From Bacteroidota bacterium (GTDB taxonomy: Bacteria > Bacteroidota > Bacteroidia > B-17B0 > Aurantibacillaceae), in assembly GCA_019638705.1 (NCBI GenBank), contig JAHBTI010000011.1, positions 39,686 through 103,685 on the forward strand: DNA of 64,000 nucleotides. Direction: 5' to 3'. Below, piece after piece: positions 15,345 to 26,842 of this stretch (positions are counted from its first letter, which is position 1; each line of letters begins with the position of its first letter). A model generated the notes under the pieces. It was not told the origin of the DNA and searched no databases. It saw nothing but the letters and a program-made list of their open reading frames with translations. The translations under genes and the position numbers were made by a program.

Positions 15345-18212
15345 TTACTTGCTTTCCACAATCTTAATCTCCTCCCCGCTCAACTCATACAACTCATAAA
15401 CAATTTCATTTATTTTCTGTTCTGCGTAATCAATTCTGTTTTGCAGTTGCTCAATTTTATTTTCCAATTTCGCCTCTTGTTTTTCTTTGTTGAGTTGTAA
15501 AAGTAAGTCAACAAGTTTTGCAATTTCGTTTTGTTTTTGAATTTCGTCTTTAGTTTTAATTTCCTTGATTGGCAACTGTTTTACGTTAATTGCTTTTACT
15601 TCTGCAAAGGCTTTTCCTTTTTCTGGAATTAAAAAATTGTAATAGAAATTCATCAAATTAGAATTGAGAAGTCCTAACAAATACTTTATAGAAATAGGTT
15701 GATAGTCGTTAAGTATAACGTGCGTTGAATGTCTTGAAATAAATTTTTCGTTATCATAAGTTGCAATTATTCTATCCGCTGTTTGACGGATAATCAATTT
15801 TTCAGAATTGAAAATCCGTTCATCTCTAAGAGCAAAATCAATTTTGTTCTGTTTAGTTTTTAAGTCTTTTAAACTTATTTTGCTTTTCAATGTTATGTCA
15901 TAATTAATCCACAACCCTTTCCAATTTGTGATATATTTGTTAATGTCTTTGCCTTCAAGAATTTTCCTGTATTTTTTATTTAGAGGTTTTTCAGAAAGTA
16001 ATACGTTTGCTGCATTACCTGTATTAACTCCATTATTGACCGAACAGAAATAATCAAGTCTTTGTCCTTTACTGAAAATTTTAGTAGCTAAATTTTGTCT
16101 TACAGGGTTTGCAAAAGAAAAAGCTTTGTTTTCGCCAACTAATACATTTTTTTGATTAAGCGAAATTGCTGTTTGTTCTAATAATTCGTTTTGATTATTT
16201 ATTTCAAACGCTTTTGTTTGAGTGTTTTTAAGTTTTGCCTTTTGAAAAATACAAATTGATGTTCCGCCTGTTGTTGCGTCCTCAAAAACTTCGTAATTCA
16301 ATTTCATCAAAGAAACTATTTTACTATTCTCAACAAAAAATTCTCTGAGTGTTTTGTAATAAACATTATCAATAAATGTTCTTGGAACAATAAAACTAAT
16401 CAAACCGTCTTCTTTAAGAATTGAAAATCCCTTTTCATAAAAGAAGGCATACAAATTAGGTTTGTATTGATTTGAAATGAATTTTGAAAAGAGATAATTC
16501 ACTTCTTTTTTTTCAAATAAAGTATCTTCTTTTCCACCGATAGTTACATAAGGCGGATTTCCAATCACGCAACCAAAACCACCTTGCTGAAAAGCTTCGG
16601 GAAATGCTTTTTGCCAAGAGAAAGGTTTTACTTTTCGTTCTTCGCCAAAGTCTAATTCATTGTCGTAATAATCTAAATCAATCAAACTGTTTCCGCTTTT
16701 AATGTTGTTATCCAAAGTCGGCAAAATGCGGTCGTGAAAAAGTTTGGTTTGTGCTTCAATCGTTTCCTTTGTTTCGCCTTCCATACATTTTAGAAGCAAC
16801 GAAAGTTTGGTTACTTCCACTGCGTTGCTGTCCAAGTCCACACCGTAAATGTTGTTGAGCAAAATGCGTTTCTTTTCGGCTGTCGTGAGTTCGCCTGTTG
16901 GCGTAAGCGGATTGTCTTTATTGCCTTTGGAAACTTTGCCGTTTTGCGTGTAAAAATCTTTGTGCCAATTCAGCAAAAATTGATAAGCACCAATCAAGAA
17001 ACTGCCGCTACCGCAGGCAGGGTCAGCTATTTTTAGTTTGCTTACTTCTTTTGGCGTTTTTCCCTCAATGAGTTTTCCGATTGTGTTTTTTACGATATAC
17101 TCCACAATGTATTGCGGTGTGTAATAAACGCCGCCTGCCTTGCGCACTTCGGGTTTTTCTTCAATCGTTGCCTTTCCGCTTTTACTAAGCGTAATTTGTT
17201 TTCCCAAAAATTGCTCGTAAGCACTTCCCAGAATTTCTACACTCAACACCGAAAACTCGTAAGGACAAACAGGATAATACAATTCAGAAATTATACTCTT
17301 GATAACTTTGTTATCAATGGAAATTCTGTCGCTGATTTTGTCTTTCTTAAAATCAAAAAGTCCCGAATTATATTTTTGGTCGGCTGTGTGAAAGTTGCGA
17401 AGCAAGTTTTGATAATAGTCGCCCGCCTTTGTTGAATTTTGTAATTCGCCATACGGCTCTGCACTTCTGTCTTCGGCAATGCGAAGAAAAATAATTCTGT
17501 CTATTGTGTGCTGAACAACAAAATTCAGTTCATCTTCGTCAATGTCTTTGTTGCGAAGCGCAATGTTCAAAGCCAACTCCACACGCCATTTGTCAAGCGA
17601 TTGCAAAAATTCTTTGTCAACAGTTGTTGTTCCTTTTTTGTTTTTGTCGCTTGCAATGTATTTGTCAAAACTGCCTTTTAGAACATATTCTTTTGAAAAT
17701 GTTTCCCAAATAAAATCAAACTCTTTTAAGTAATCCGAATAAGTCAAATACTTAATTCGTCCGTTGCTTGCTTTGTCGGTTTCTTTGGGCTTTGTGGTGC
17801 AATCGTAAATTGCAAATTCTTCAAAGTCGGTAATAACGCTGATTGGCATTTTCGCACTCCAACCGTAACGCCTCACTTGATATGCAGGTTGAATTTCGTC
17901 TTTAATAAAAACACTTGGTTTTTTGGCTTCAAGAAAAAACAAGCGTTTTCCGCCAACAAGTCTAAAAGAATAATCGGGTGCTTTTGTTGCTCCGCCAACT
18001 TTTACGCGGTCTTCGTGAATGACTTCACGATAACTTTCGGCATAACCGTTTTCGTTGTCAATGTCCCAACCAAGAGCTTTCCAAAATGGGTCAATAAAAT
18101 CGCGTCTTGTTTGCGTTTCGTTATAGTCGGCTTTTTTGTAAAATTCTTTTTGCTCGTCAAAACGCTTTACTAACTTTTCTATTTTGTTATATGCTTCTTC
18201 TTTTAATGTCAT
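15345..18212 (-). CDS. Type IIG restriction-modification enzyme (Eco57I/BREX PglX-like class)
   Basis: 955 residues combining nuclease, methylase and specificity domains in one chain. The N-terminal HsdR_N-like nuclease has APDYSF (D80) and FFLEAKKP (E95, K97). The N6-adenine methylase has motif I ADPACGSGSFLIG (from 396) and motif IV GNPPYVTIGG (NPPY at 552-555), as in the Eco57I and TaqI families. The last 350 residues contain a TaqI-type target-recognition domain and a terminal coiled coil. It should methylate and cut its own recognition site without a separate methylase gene. It is first in the minus-strand run RM-TIR-DUF1016. Confidence 0.92.
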   Translation of the reverse strand: MTLKEEAYNKIEKLVKRFDEQKEFYKKADYNETQTRRDFIDPFWKALGWDIDNENGYAESYREVIHEDRVKVGGATKAPDYSFRLVGGKRLFFLEAKKPSVFIKDEIQPAYQVRRYGWSAKMPISVITDFEEFAIYDCTTKPKETDKASNGRIKYLTYSDYLKEFDFIWETFSKEYVLKGSFDKYIASDKNKKGTTTVDKEFLQSLDKWRVELALNIALRNKDIDEDELNFVVQHTIDRIIFLRIAEDRSAEPYGELQNSTKAGDYYQNLLRNFHTADQKYNSGLFDFKKDKISDRISIDNKVIKSIISELYYPVCPYEFSVLSVEILGSAYEQFLGKQITLSKSGKATIEEKPEVRKAGGVYYTPQYIVEYIVKNTIGKLIEGKTPKEVSKLKIADPACGSGSFLIGAYQFLLNWHKDFYTQNGKVSKGNKDNPLTPTGELTTAEKKRILLNNIYGVDLDSNAVEVTKLSLLLKCMEGETKETIEAQTKLFHDRILPTLDNNIKSGNSLIDLDYYDNELDFGEERKVKPFSWQKAFPEAFQQGGFGCVIGNPPYVTIGGKEDTLFEKKEVNYLFSKFISNQYKPNLYAFFYEKGFSILKEDGLISFIVPRTFIDNVYYKTLREFFVENSKIVSLMKLNYEVFEDATTGGTSICIFQKAKLKNTQTKAFEINNQNELLEQTAISLNQKNVLVGENKAFSFANPVRQNLATKIFSKGQRLDYFCSVNNGVNTGNAANVLLSEKPLNKKYRKILEGKDINKYITNWKGLWINYDITLKSKISLKDLKTKQNKIDFALRDERIFNSEKLIIRQTADRIIATYDNEKFISRHSTHVILNDYQPISIKYLLGLLNSNLMNFYYNFLIPEKGKAFAEVKAINVKQLPIKEIKTKDEIQKQNEIAKLVDLLLQLNKEKQEAKLENKIEQLQNRIDYAEQKINEIVYELYELSGEEIKIVESK

Positions 18213-18256
18213 TGTAAACTATAAAAACGGTTTCTGTTTTCAATCTGTGAATATAA

Positions 18257-18286
18257 GAAAAGGGCAAACATTCACGTTTGCCCTTT
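18257..18286 (-). terminator. Terminator of katG
   Basis: AAAGGGCAAAC (18259-18269) pairs with GTTTGCCCTTT (18276-18286), 6-nt loop, T-rich on the minus-strand 3' side. It separates katG from the RM gene promoter. Confidence 0.8.
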
Positions 18287-18315
18287 CCGTTTTAAAACAA
18301 AAAAATCAATCAAAA

Positions 18316-20678
<2,363 letters not shown>

Positions 20679-21611
20679 ATGAACATTCAGCAATTTAACT
20701 ATGTGCTTGCCGTAGCCGAAAGTAAGCATTTTGAACTGGCAGCAGAAAAATGTTTTGTTACGCAAAGCACGTTAAGCACCATGATTTCTAAGTTTGAAGA
20801 TGAAATTGGAATAAATATTTTTGACCGAAAAAAGAAACCCGTAAAAATAACTACCGAAGGCGCGGCAATTATTGAGCAACTGAAAATTATTACCAATAAC
20901 ATCAATCACCTGAATGAATTGGCAGGTGAAATAAAAGGTGAAGTGAAAGGGCATTTAACTATTTCGGTTATTCCTACCGTTGCGCCGTTTTTGCTGCCCA
21001 TGTTTTTACAACACTTTGCTTCAAGGTTTCCCGATTTGCAGATTGAAGTGAAAGAACAAACCACGCAGGAAATTCTTCGGCAACTGAAATCGCGCGATTT
21101 GGACATTGGTATTATTTCTACACCTGTTCATGAAAGAGATATTTTGGAATTAAAACTGTACGATGAACCATTTGTGTTTTACAATGCTGCGGAGGTAAAT
21201 GGAAAATCTGTTTCGGTGAAAAAAATGAATACGAATAATTTGTATTTAATGGAAGAAGGGCATTGTATGCACACACAGGTTGTTAATCTTTGCGACCTGA
21301 ATAAAAAACACCCGAACGAAACCCTGAATTTTGAATTTAAAGCAGGTTCTATTGACAGCTTGCTGCGATTTGTGAAAGCTAACAAAGCCGCCACTCTGCT
21401 GCCCTGCTTATCAACCATTGATTTACCGGAAAAAGAAAAAAAACAAATCAGCCGGTTTTCTGCACCTGTGCCCTATCGCAGCATTGGTTTGGTTGTTCAC
21501 CGACATTTTGCAAAGAAAAAAATCCTCCATATTCTTCAAAAAGATATTATGGATAAAATTGCAAAAGTATTGCCACAAAAAATTAAAGGGGAAATGTTAC
21601 TGCCTGTTTAA
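20679..21611 (+). CDS. oxyR: Hydrogen-peroxide-sensing LysR-family regulator
   Basis: 310-residue LysR-type regulator. The N-terminal winged HTH is FNYVLAVAESKHFELAAEKC with TQSTLSTMISKFEDEIG; the C-terminal sensing domain contains EEGHCMHTQVVNLCDLN with C196 and C205, nine residues apart as in E. coli OxyR C199/C208, the peroxide-reactive disulfide pair. It is divergent from katG, the classic OxyR target. A strong shared terminator follows at 21641. Confidence 0.95.
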   Translation: MNIQQFNYVLAVAESKHFELAAEKCFVTQSTLSTMISKFEDEIGINIFDRKKKPVKITTEGAAIIEQLKIITNNINHLNELAGEIKGEVKGHLTISVIPTVAPFLLPMFLQHFASRFPDLQIEVKEQTTQEILRQLKSRDLDIGIISTPVHERDILELKLYDEPFVFYNAAEVNGKSVSVKKMNTNNLYLMEEGHCMHTQVVNLCDLNKKHPNETLNFEFKAGSIDSLLRFVKANKAATLLPCLSTIDLPEKEKKQISRFSAPVPYRSIGLVVHRHFAKKKILHILQKDIMDKIAKVLPQKIKGEMLLPV

Positions 21612-21640
21612 CGCAAACACCATTTTCCCATAGGATAAAC

Positions 21641-21676
21641 AAAAAAGACGGTTCATAGTTGAACCGTCTTTTTTTA
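21641..21676. terminator. Bidirectional terminator between oxyR and htrA
   Basis: A 15-bp perfect stem: 21641-21655 (AAAAAAGACGGTTCA) pairs with 21660-21674, loop TAGT, with A and T runs at the ends. It ends both the plus-strand oxyR and the minus-strand htrA transcripts. Confidence 0.92.
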
Positions 21677-21694
21677 TGGAATTATTAAAAATGC

Positions 21695-23152
21695 TTAAAG
21701 CATAAAACTGTAACTCGCTCTCATTCCGTTCTGATAAAAGCCTTCAATCACTACCGTTCCTTTTTCGCGTTCCAAAATGTTTTTTACATCGTTGGTGGTT
21801 AAAACTTTCTGTTTGTTGATACCTGTAATGATAAACCCCTTTTTTATGCCGACTAAAGATAATCTTCCTGCCCTGATTTGACTTATTCTCACACCGTTTT
21901 CAGCACCGTAGCGCGCCAAAAGTTCATTATCCACTTCTTCAAAATCTGCACCAAGCGCAGTAGTAGTTTTGCTCACCACGTCGCTTTTCTTTATCAATTT
22001 GGTGGTATTATCAAGTGCTTTTAAGGTAACGGAAACGGTTTTTTCTTTATCGGCGCGTATTACCGAAACCGAAATTTTATCACCCGGGCGAAATTTGCTT
22101 ACCTGCTCCTGCAATTCACTTAACGAGCCAACTTCCACGTTTTGAATTTTTGTAATCACATCGCCCTCTTCAATACCTGCATCTTGTGCGCTGCCTCCCT
22201 CATTTAAACTTATCACATAAACACCTTTTAATTGTTTAATGTTTTTTTCGGCAGCAAATTTTGAATCAATATCGCGGATACTTACACCCATGTAAGCGCG
22301 TTGCACCGTGCCAAATTCAACCATATCACTCACAATTTTTTTGACAATGTTTACAGGTACGGCAAAGGAATAACCCTGATACGCACCGTTGTTGGAAGCA
22401 ATGGCGGTGTTAATTCCGATAAGTTCACCGTCAGTATTTACCAATGCACCGCCGCTGTTTCCGGGGTTTACGGCAGCATCGGTTTGTATGAACGATTCAA
22501 TGGGGCGTTTGTTGTTGTCTATAATGTTGTTTCGCCCTTTTGCGCTGATAATACCTGCCGTAACGGTGCTGTTCAGGTTAAACGGATTGCCTACGGCGAG
22601 TACCCATTCGCCCACTTTTACGGCATCGCTGTTACCATACAACAAATACGGCAAATTTTTTTCTTCAATTTTTAATAAGGCTACATCGGTGCTTGCATCT
22701 GTGCCAATTACTTTTGCCTCGTAAGTGCGCTTGTCGTTAAGCGTTATTTCAATTTTATCTGCACCGTTAATTACATGGTTGTTGGTAACAATGTAACCGT
22801 CCTGACTGATAATGACACCGCTGCCGCTGCCTTGCTGAATGTAGCTTTGCTGACGTTTTTGCTGCCCGAAAAACCATTCGGCAAAAGGGTCGTAAGCCAA
22901 GTTGTTTACACGCTCGCTTGTGGTTTTAATGTGAACCACGGCATACAGCGATTTTTCGGCAGCCATGGTAAAATCTGCATTTCCGGCAGAAGATACGCCG
23001 CTGTAATTCGTCAGCTTATAGCTTGGTGTTTCATTTGGTTCTGTTACCCTATTAAGAGATTGCGATTTGTTTTCGTAAAGAAAATGTGTTGCTCCAATGG
23101 CAATAAAGCCACCCAAACAAGCCACAAAAAGATTAGACATTAACTTTTTCAT
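21695..23152 (-). CDS. Periplasmic HtrA/DegP serine protease
   Basis: 485 residues: N-terminal signal anchor (residues 5-25), trypsin-like protease domain with catalytic H126 (VTNNHVIN), D156 (STDVALL) and S233 (NPGNSGGAL), then two PDZ domains (about 275-370 and 395-480; the first has GSAQDAGIEEGDVITKIQN). It degrades or refolds misfolded envelope proteins. All three catalytic residues are present. It is a single-gene unit that shares its terminator with oxyR. Confidence 0.94.
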   Translation of the reverse strand: MKKLMSNLFVACLGGFIAIGATHFLYENKSQSLNRVTEPNETPSYKLTNYSGVSSAGNADFTMAAEKSLYAVVHIKTTSERVNNLAYDPFAEWFFGQQKRQQSYIQQGSGSGVIISQDGYIVTNNHVINGADKIEITLNDKRTYEAKVIGTDASTDVALLKIEEKNLPYLLYGNSDAVKVGEWVLAVGNPFNLNSTVTAGIISAKGRNNIIDNNKRPIESFIQTDAAVNPGNSGGALVNTDGELIGINTAIASNNGAYQGYSFAVPVNIVKKIVSDMVEFGTVQRAYMGVSIRDIDSKFAAEKNIKQLKGVYVISLNEGGSAQDAGIEEGDVITKIQNVEVGSLSELQEQVSKFRPGDKISVSVIRADKEKTVSVTLKALDNTTKLIKKSDVVSKTTTALGADFEEVDNELLARYGAENGVRISQIRAGRLSLVGIKKGFIITGINKQKVLTTNDVKNILEREKGTVVIEGFYQNGMRASYSFML

Positions 23153-23275
23153 AACACTTCTAATTTTTTATTGTTCGTTACTGATAACACAAATTTAATG
23201 CCAAATAGTATGTTGTCAGTTAAGGATTAACAATACTTAACCGCTGTTTGAAAAGGCAAACTCGCCGATAATTTA

Positions 23276-23366
23276 AAAACCACATAGAACACATAGTTTT
23301 TAAAGTCTTCAAAATAACTATTCAATCTGTGTACCTAATATGATTTAGCATTTGTAAATTCGCATC
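23276..23366. repeat. Half-copy of the AAACCACATAG dispersed repeat and leader of the QueD-type gene
   Basis: AAAACCACATAGAACACATAG at 23277-23297 resembles the outer arm of the repeat at 3888-4027. At 23355-23362 TAAATTCG, a two-mismatch -7-like box, lies 4 nt before ATG 23367. The rest of 23153-23276 shows nothing distinct. Confidence 0.45.
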
Positions 23367-23777
23367 ATGATTTTTTTAACGCGCCACGAACATTTTAACG
23401 CGGCACACAAATTATATAATCCGAACTGGACAGAAGAAAAAAACTTAGATGTGTTTGGCAAATGCGCCAACGCCAATTGGCACGGACATAATTACGAACT
23501 CATTATTACCATTAAAGGCGAAGTAAACCCCGACACGGGTTTTTTAATGGACGTGAAAAAACTCAGCGAAATTTTGCAAGAATACGTTTGCGAGAAATTA
23601 GACCACCGCAATCTAAATTTAGATGTGGATTTTATGCGCGGAAAACTGCCAAGCACCGAAAATCTGGCTATTGCCATTTGGGAACAAATTACACCGCACT
23701 TGCCGCAGGGTGTGCACTTGCATTGCGTAAAAATTTATGAAACACCAAGAATTTGTGTGGAATATTTTGGTGGTTAG
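23367..23777 (+). CDS. 6-pyruvoyl-tetrahydropterin synthase / 6-carboxytetrahydropterin synthase homologue (first copy)
   Basis: 136 residues, T-fold enzyme family that converts dihydroneopterin triphosphate to 6-carboxytetrahydropterin (QueD, queuosine pathway) or 6-pyruvoyltetrahydropterin (PTPS). Zinc ligands are in HEHFNAAHKLYNPNW and ANWHGHNYEL; the catalytic Cys is in GKCANAN. A second homologue lies 469 nt downstream with folE. Which copy serves queuosine and which serves biopterin cannot be read from the sequence. Confidence 0.9.
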   Translation: MIFLTRHEHFNAAHKLYNPNWTEEKNLDVFGKCANANWHGHNYELIITIKGEVNPDTGFLMDVKKLSEILQEYVCEKLDHRNLNLDVDFMRGKLPSTENLAIAIWEQITPHLPQGVHLHCVKIYETPRICVEYFGG

Positions 23778-23848
23778 TCAATGAGTTAATTCGGCAATTT
23801 GACAATAAATTAATTTGAAGATTGAACAATCTTTGAACTTTAGAAATT

Positions 23849-24083
23849 GTTTAAATTTTATTTCAGAAAAATGCTATTGCATAAAAATTCCGAAGGAATG
23901 AAATGATTATAATGTAATAAAAAACAAGATATAAAACCCTGAAAGGGTGATATAGTACGGTTTTAATATTTCACCCCTTTCGGGGTTCTTGCTTTCGGAT
24001 TTAATTGTTTTTTTACAATCATGTTACCCTTTCGGGGTTAAACACATCACAAAAAAATGGAATGGAATTTAAACAGTTTCTTA
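23849..24083. repeat. MITE-like element A with inverted ends and CCCTTTCGGGG hairpins inside
   Basis: The left end GTTTAAATTTTATTTCA followed by GAAAAATGCTATTGC (23849-23880) matches the left end of element B at 40184; the right end GAATTTAAACAGTTT (24065-24079) matches the right ends of B and C. The ends are roughly inverted to each other. The interior holds AACCCTGAAAGGGTGA, TTTCACCCCTTTCGGGGTTC and ACCCTTTCGGGGTTA, three copies of a CCCTTTCGGGG palindrome, different from the interior of B. Confidence 0.55.
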
Positions 24084-24113
24084 AACTTCCAAACTTCTTA
24101 AAAAGTTTTTCCT

Positions 24114-24245
24114 TAAATTTGCACCTTACACTTTTAATTAAAAACTAAGCCACTTGACCGACACACTTTCGGCGCAGTGCTTAAAAAAAATAAAAAGGTC
24201 TTTCCGTAGCCTCAAACTATCGTCAGCCCTTACAGAAAAAAATTT
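24114..24245 (+). promoter_or_regulatory. Promoter and about 120-nt leader of the PTPS-folE operon
   Basis: TAAATTTG (24114-24121) is a consensus -7 box; transcription from there gives a leader of about 119 nt, one of the longest here. I looked for a preQ1-type riboswitch because of the downstream genes, and found only a weak resemblance (AAAAACTAAG), with no matching stem. Confidence 0.5.
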
Positions 24246-24659
24246 ATGGGAAACAACATTGCCGTTTTCAGAAAGGAGCATTTTAATGCTGCTCACCGCT
24301 TGCACAATGCCGCTTTGAGCGACGAGGAAAATGCTGCCATTTTTGGTCGCTGCAATTACCCCAATTATCACGGACACAATTACGAAGTGATTGTGAAAGT
24401 TACAGGCGAAGTAAATCCCCAAACAGGTTATGTGATTGATTTAAAAAGTTTGAGTGAGTTAATTCGCCAAGAAATTATTGAACGCTTTGACCACAAAAAT
24501 TTAAACTTGGATACAGAGGAATTTAAACACCTCAACCCTACTGCCGAAAATATCGCTATGGTTATACACGGTATTCTTCGCAAAAAAATAGATAACCGCT
24601 ACGAACTAAAAATTACTTTGTATGAAACAGAAAGAAATTACGTTGAATACCCCGCATAA
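24246..24659 (+). CDS. 6-pyruvoyl-tetrahydropterin synthase homologue (second copy)
   Basis: 137 residues of the same T-fold family as the gene at 23367: RKEHFNAAHRLHNAALSDEE, GRCNYPNYHGHNYEV with zinc-binding His and catalytic Cys, and a conserved FDHKNLNLD. It overlaps folE by 38 nt, so the two are coupled. The FolE product, dihydroneopterin triphosphate, is the substrate of this family, so the pair forms the first two steps of a pterin (queuosine or tetrahydrobiopterin-like) pathway. Confidence 0.9.
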   Translation: MGNNIAVFRKEHFNAAHRLHNAALSDEENAAIFGRCNYPNYHGHNYEVIVKVTGEVNPQTGYVIDLKSLSELIRQEIIERFDHKNLNLDTEEFKHLNPTAENIAMVIHGILRKKIDNRYELKITLYETERNYVEYPA

Positions 24660-25329
24660 AGAAAACGGTCATGTATCACCCGAAGACATTGGCAACGACC
24701 ACATCGGCACAGGCTTTGAAACGCCTATGAAAGCCGATGCTTTTGCCATAAGCGAAGAAGAAAAAATGAAAAAAATTGAATTTCATGTTCAAGAAATTAT
24801 GGAAACGCTCGGCTTGGATTTGAATGATGATAGCTTGCAGGGCACACCCAACCGCGTGGCTAAAATGTATGTGGAAGAAATTTTTAGCGGACTAAATCCT
24901 GCGAATAAACCAAAAATTACTTTGTTTGAAAATCGCTACCAATACAATCAAATGTTGGTGGAAAAAGATATTACGCTTTACAGCCATTGCGAACACCATT
25001 TTGTGCCAATCTTCGGGAAAGCTCATGTAGCCTATATTTCAAACGGTCAGGTTATAGGACTTTCAAAATTAAACCGTATTGTGCAATATTTTGCCAAACG
25101 CCCGCAGGTGCAGGAACGTTTAACCGTTCAAATTGCCAAAGAATTGCAAAGCGTTTTAAAAACCGAAGATGTTGCCGTGTTGATTGATGCAAAACATCTG
25201 TGTGTGTCTTCGCGCGGCGTAAATGACAGCAACGCTGCAACGGTTACTTCTTTTTACGGCGGAAAATTTCAAGACGAAAACACCAAGCAAGAATTTTTGA
25301 AATATGTGGAATTGGGAACGGAGTATTAA
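24622..25329 (+). CDS. folE: GTP cyclohydrolase I
   Basis: 235 residues; converts GTP to 7,8-dihydroneopterin triphosphate (EC 3.5.4.16), the entry to folate, queuosine and biopterin synthesis. Zinc-binding Cys/His are in YSHCEHHFVPIFG and AKHLCVSSRGV; GLSKLNRIVQYFAKRPQVQE is a further signature. The N-terminal 50 residues, encoded partly inside the PTPS gene, are variable, so the real start may be a later codon such as the Met near PMKADAFAISEEE. Confidence 0.94.
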   Translation: MKQKEITLNTPHKENGHVSPEDIGNDHIGTGFETPMKADAFAISEEEKMKKIEFHVQEIMETLGLDLNDDSLQGTPNRVAKMYVEEIFSGLNPANKPKITLFENRYQYNQMLVEKDITLYSHCEHHFVPIFGKAHVAYISNGQVIGLSKLNRIVQYFAKRPQVQERLTVQIAKELQSVLKTEDVAVLIDAKHLCVSSRGVNDSNAATVTSFYGGKFQDENTKQEFLKYVELGTEY

Positions 25330-26744
25330 AACTCCAAAGGTTTCCCCTCGTAATATTCCAACACTTTCAGTTTAAACATAAAATCGTATTTGGCTTGCAG
25401 CATATTGCTTTCTGCGGCAAACAAACGGTTTTTTGCCGTGCTGAAATCCAATGCGCTGATTACACCTGCGTTAAATTTTTGTTGCGCGTAATTAAACGCT
25501 TCCGTTGAGGCTTCCACACTTGATTTGGAAGCATTGTATTTATTCAAGGCTGCACGAGCGTTGGCGTGAGCTTGCGCAATGTTTTTGTACAGGTTTTGTT
25601 TTGTCAAATCTTGCGAAAGCTTGGCATTAAAGGAATTTATTTTTGCATTTTTCACCGTAGTGCTTGTTTGCAAACCGTTAAAAACAGGCACAGACAAAGT
25701 AAAGCCAAGACTTTTGTTTACGTTACCGTTAAACTGCGTTGAAAATGGTTTTGTGGAAGTAATAATTTCTGTTTTCGGCATATAAATTGTTTCGCCGCTT
25801 TGTGTGAAGTACGGAGCTTGCTCCATACCAACAACGTTTACACCGTCAATATTTTTATCCAAGCCCGAAGTTCCTGTTCCGATATTTGCATTAAATGTTA
25901 ATGAAGGACTGATTTTTCCGCGACTTGCCGCCAAGTTATGTTCCGCGCTTTGAATGGCAAACTCGCTGCTTTTAATGCTCGGCTGATTTTTTAAACTTGT
26001 TTCGTAAAGCGACCTGATGTTGTAATTTTCCAAGAGTTGATTGCCCTGTAAATCCATGTCGGGGCGCACAACTGAAAAGTTGAAAATGCTGTCCAAGTTC
26101 ATCAACTGCTTTAAACTTAAAACGGCTAACTGAAAATTATTGTCGGCAGAAATCACGTTAAAATCTTCAGTGGCTAATTGCGATTTCATGTCGTATTCGT
26201 TACTCTTGGCGGCTGCACCCGCGTCCACCAATTTTTGCGTGCGCTCCAATTGTTCTTTGGTAACATCGTACTGGCTCTGCGAAATTTTCAATAATTCTTC
26301 GCAAAAAATAACGTTGATGTAAGCGTTTGCAATGTTCAGGGACAAATCATATTCCTGTTGTTTCAAATTTTCAACGCCGCTTTTGTACGAATATTCATTT
26401 GCTTTCATGTTGTTGTATTGGCTCATGCCGCTCCACAACACCAAATTTCCACCCACATAAAAGTTTTGTGACAACACCGTTTGATTGGTTGCAAAGGTAT
26501 TCGTGTATCGGTCAATCGTTTTCCCGATGTTATACACATGATTTGCGCCCGCATTAATTGAGGGCAGCATATTTGCTTTGCTTTGCGTGGCGTTGTTGTG
26601 TGTTACTTCATTATTCAGCGCAGTTTGTTTTAAACCGATGTTGTGTTCCAAAGCGTATTTAATACATTGTTGCAATGTCCATGCGTTTTGCGCGTTTGCA
26701 TAAACGGCAATAAGCAGAAAAGAAGAAAGGATTAATTTTTTCAT
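25326..26744 (-). CDS. TolC family outer-membrane efflux protein
   Basis: 472 residues with a signal peptide (MKKLILSSFLLIAVYANAQ) and two repeated OEP domains of long helices plus beta strands, beginning WTLQQCIKYALEHNIGLKQT. TolC proteins form outer-membrane channels for tripartite efflux pumps or type I secretion. No membrane-fusion protein or inner-membrane pump is adjacent, so it is an orphan here. Its stop overlaps the folE stop by 3 nt. The Met two codons upstream (26750) is an alternative start. Confidence 0.92.
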   Translation of the reverse strand: MKKLILSSFLLIAVYANAQNAWTLQQCIKYALEHNIGLKQTALNNEVTHNNATQSKANMLPSINAGANHVYNIGKTIDRYTNTFATNQTVLSQNFYVGGNLVLWSGMSQYNNMKANEYSYKSGVENLKQQEYDLSLNIANAYINVIFCEELLKISQSQYDVTKEQLERTQKLVDAGAAAKSNEYDMKSQLATEDFNVISADNNFQLAVLSLKQLMNLDSIFNFSVVRPDMDLQGNQLLENYNIRSLYETSLKNQPSIKSSEFAIQSAEHNLAASRGKISPSLTFNANIGTGTSGLDKNIDGVNVVGMEQAPYFTQSGETIYMPKTEIITSTKPFSTQFNGNVNKSLGFTLSVPVFNGLQTSTTVKNAKINSFNAKLSQDLTKQNLYKNIAQAHANARAALNKYNASKSSVEASTEAFNYAQQKFNAGVISALDFSTAKNRLFAAESNMLQAKYDFMFKLKVLEYYEGKPLEF

Positions 26745-26842
26745 TGTCATTTCGGGCGAAACCGAAAAACAAAAATACCTAAATAAATTCTTCGCTGAAA
26801 AGAGAAATGAAAAACTTACATTGCGCCTTGTTTTTTTCAGTC

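Noticed and set aside
15345..18212. BREX PglX methylase
   Set aside because: No BrxA/B/C/L, PglZ genes are nearby, and the N-terminal nuclease motif fits type IIG better.
23778..24113. CRISPR array, because of repeated CCCTTTCGGGG units
   Set aside because: Units are palindromic, of unequal spacing, and there are no spacer-like unique segments nor cas genes.
24122..24245. preQ1 riboswitch in the leader of the PTPS-folE operon
   Set aside because: Only AAAAACTAAG resembles the 3' tail; the required P1 stem and C-rich loop are missing.
25326..25329. Possible functional overlap between folE and tolC stop codons
   Set aside because: Short convergent overlap of 3 nt is common in compact genomes and needs no special explanation.
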